A stretch of DNA of 28,351 bases from a virus: the IMG/VR virus record IMGVR_UViG_3300034418_010924, positions 1 to 28,351 of that record. One strand, given 5' to 3'. This document shows, in pieces, positions 27,603 to 28,351 of the stretch. A model generated the notes under the pieces. That model was not told the origin of the DNA and did not search any database. It saw only the letters and a list, made by a program, of their open reading frames with translations. A program made the position numbers and the translations under genes. The first letter of the stretch is position 1. Each line of letters begins with the position of its first letter.

Positions 27603-28052
27603 ATGGGTAAGCGAGATCTCGATACCTCCCGACAATGGGGGCGTGAAATTATAAAAACAAGCGAGCTTCAGAAGTTTGATTCAGCTCCAGAAAACGCGAT
27701 TTTCGCTGTAATCGATCCTAACTACATCGCAGCGGATGCTCAGCCGCGTCAGATGACATTAAGCGGGATCATGAGCTCCGCTGTAGCGCTGAATCTTGTC
27801 GGTGCTCCCGCAGCCAGCGGTGAATCGGTTTCGATCGCAGCCGGTTCAGGAATTTATATCACCCAAAGCGGCACCTATCAAGTAATTAACGCCGATGCAG
27901 TAAGCGGACTGGAATACGCAGGTACGATTAATTTCGCAAACACCTCCGGCGCTCTCTATAAATTCAAAGGCGACGGCACAAATGACGGCGCAATCGTCCT
28001 TAATTGCTCACAGAACCTACACACTGACCCTCCCATACGCGGCAGGCACTGA
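27603..28052 (+). CDS. Tail-fibre-like protein, 5' part up to a frame break
   Basis: Starts at ATG 27603 and ends prematurely at 28052 (149 aa). The N-terminal part (DTSRQWGREIIKTSELQKFD) and the Gly/Ser/Ala-rich repeats with TLSGIMSSAVALNLVGAP look like a marine phage tail protein. Near the end, GTNDGAIVLNCSQNLH is the well-known core 'G.I.LNC..N.H' that in such proteins continues into 'YTLTLP...G..GQ.L'. That continuation exists, but in another frame (from about 28015), so the reading frame changes near 28010. The last 11 residues before the stop are therefore probably not native. Confidence 0.65.
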   Translation: MGKRDLDTSRQWGREIIKTSELQKFDSAPENAIFAVIDPNYIAADAQPRQMTLSGIMSSAVALNLVGAPAASGESVSIAAGSGIYITQSGTYQVINADAVSGLEYAGTINFANTSGALYKFKGDGTNDGAIVLNCSQNLHTDPPIRGRH

Positions 28053-28351
28053 AGGCCAGGTTTTAGCCACGAGCGGCACCGGTCAGCTGTATTTCACAGA
28101 CCAGACTGGCGGAGGTGGCGGCGGGGGCAGCGGCGAATTCGTTGAGTTCAAGGCTCCCGTTTTCACCACGCTCAATGATCCTGATCCGGTCAACCAAGGC
28201 GAGACTTGGGCAACGACGGGCACCCAGCTCGACGAAGCATATCCAGGGATTGCTTTCTACGCTTACGATTACACCGGATCGGGCACCTACACTGACGTCA
28301 GCAGTACCGGAAACATCGGTGGTCAGGAGGATACTCCAGGAACTTATACGA
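28015..28351 (+). pseudogene. 3' continuation of the tail-fibre-like gene in another frame, off window
   Basis: The frame shifted by one base relative to the 27603 ORF reads TYTLTLPYAAGTEGQVLATS, then QLYFTDQ and a seven-Gly hinge before SGEFVEFKAP and a beta-rich, Asp/Thr-rich domain. It is open with no stop up to the window edge. This is the standard continuation of the preceding segment, so the two form one gene broken near 28010 by an indel, a deletion, a programmed frameshift or an assembly error. No start codon with a ribosome binding site precedes it. Confidence 0.6.

Noticed and set aside
1-28351. CRISPR array, integrase, att sites, insertion sequence
   Set aside because: No spaced direct repeats, recombinase motifs or terminal inverted repeats of such elements were seen.

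Overview
This window looks like part of a lytic-type phage genome infecting a phycobilisome-containing cyanobacterium, most likely a Synechococcus-like picocyanobacterium. The evidence is the phage replication set (family A DNA polymerase, SF3 primase-helicase, SSB, RecB/Cas4-type nuclease, ThyX), a lysis-like pair, a tail-fibre-like gene and, most tellingly, an NblA-like phycobilisome-degradation adaptor. Gene density is very high, with many ATGA stop/start overlaps, and many genes lack a clear Shine-Dalgarno sequence. No integrase, tRNA, rRNA, CRISPR array, terminase, portal or capsid gene was recognised, so the phage family cannot be fixed from this window.

Layout. (1) 1-247: a leader without a convincing gene, rich in inverted repeats. 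(2) 248-5463: a train of about 20 very small genes, mostly rightward, typical of an early or host-takeover region. Several are too short for ordinary gene callers (59, 55, 52 and 29 aa), and two short leftward ORFs are embedded at 3427 and 4508. The region includes a zinc-ribbon protein and a MarR-like winged-helix protein. (3) 5534-6059: a secreted beta-strand-rich protein and a 60-codon ORF without a standard start, ending at a terminator-like hairpin. (4) 6333-11999: a six-gene transcription unit centred on a RavA-type MoxR AAA+ ATPase and a ViaA-type VWA protein, with a 401-aa helical partner, closed by a strong Rho-independent terminator. (5) 12005-17637: DNA polymerase, a duplicated small-domain protein, a protein with three repeats, an HNH+HTH protein, SSB and a partner of unknown function, closed by a second strong terminator. 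(6) 17691-17930: the leftward nblA-like gene, convergent to that terminator. (7) 17929-23335: a degenerate DNA-methyltransferase-like protein, a PD-(D/E)XK nuclease, the primase-helicase and small membrane or acidic proteins. (8) 23293-28351: mostly leftward thyX, small HNH protein, lysis pair (C39-type peptidase and candidate holin) and virion-like proteins, with two rightward genes; the last one, a tail-fibre-like gene, is broken by a frame change and runs off the window.

How the genes may work together. ThyX supplies dTMP. The primase-helicase, polymerase, SSB and nuclease form a replication/recombination set. NblA would direct host phycobilisomes to ClpC-dependent proteolysis, releasing amino acids. 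The C39-type peptidase and the three-helix membrane protein would lyse the cell. The RavA/ViaA-like operon is the largest block without an assigned phage role and is the best candidate here for an undescribed system. All functional statements rest on motif recognition by eye; no database search was run.
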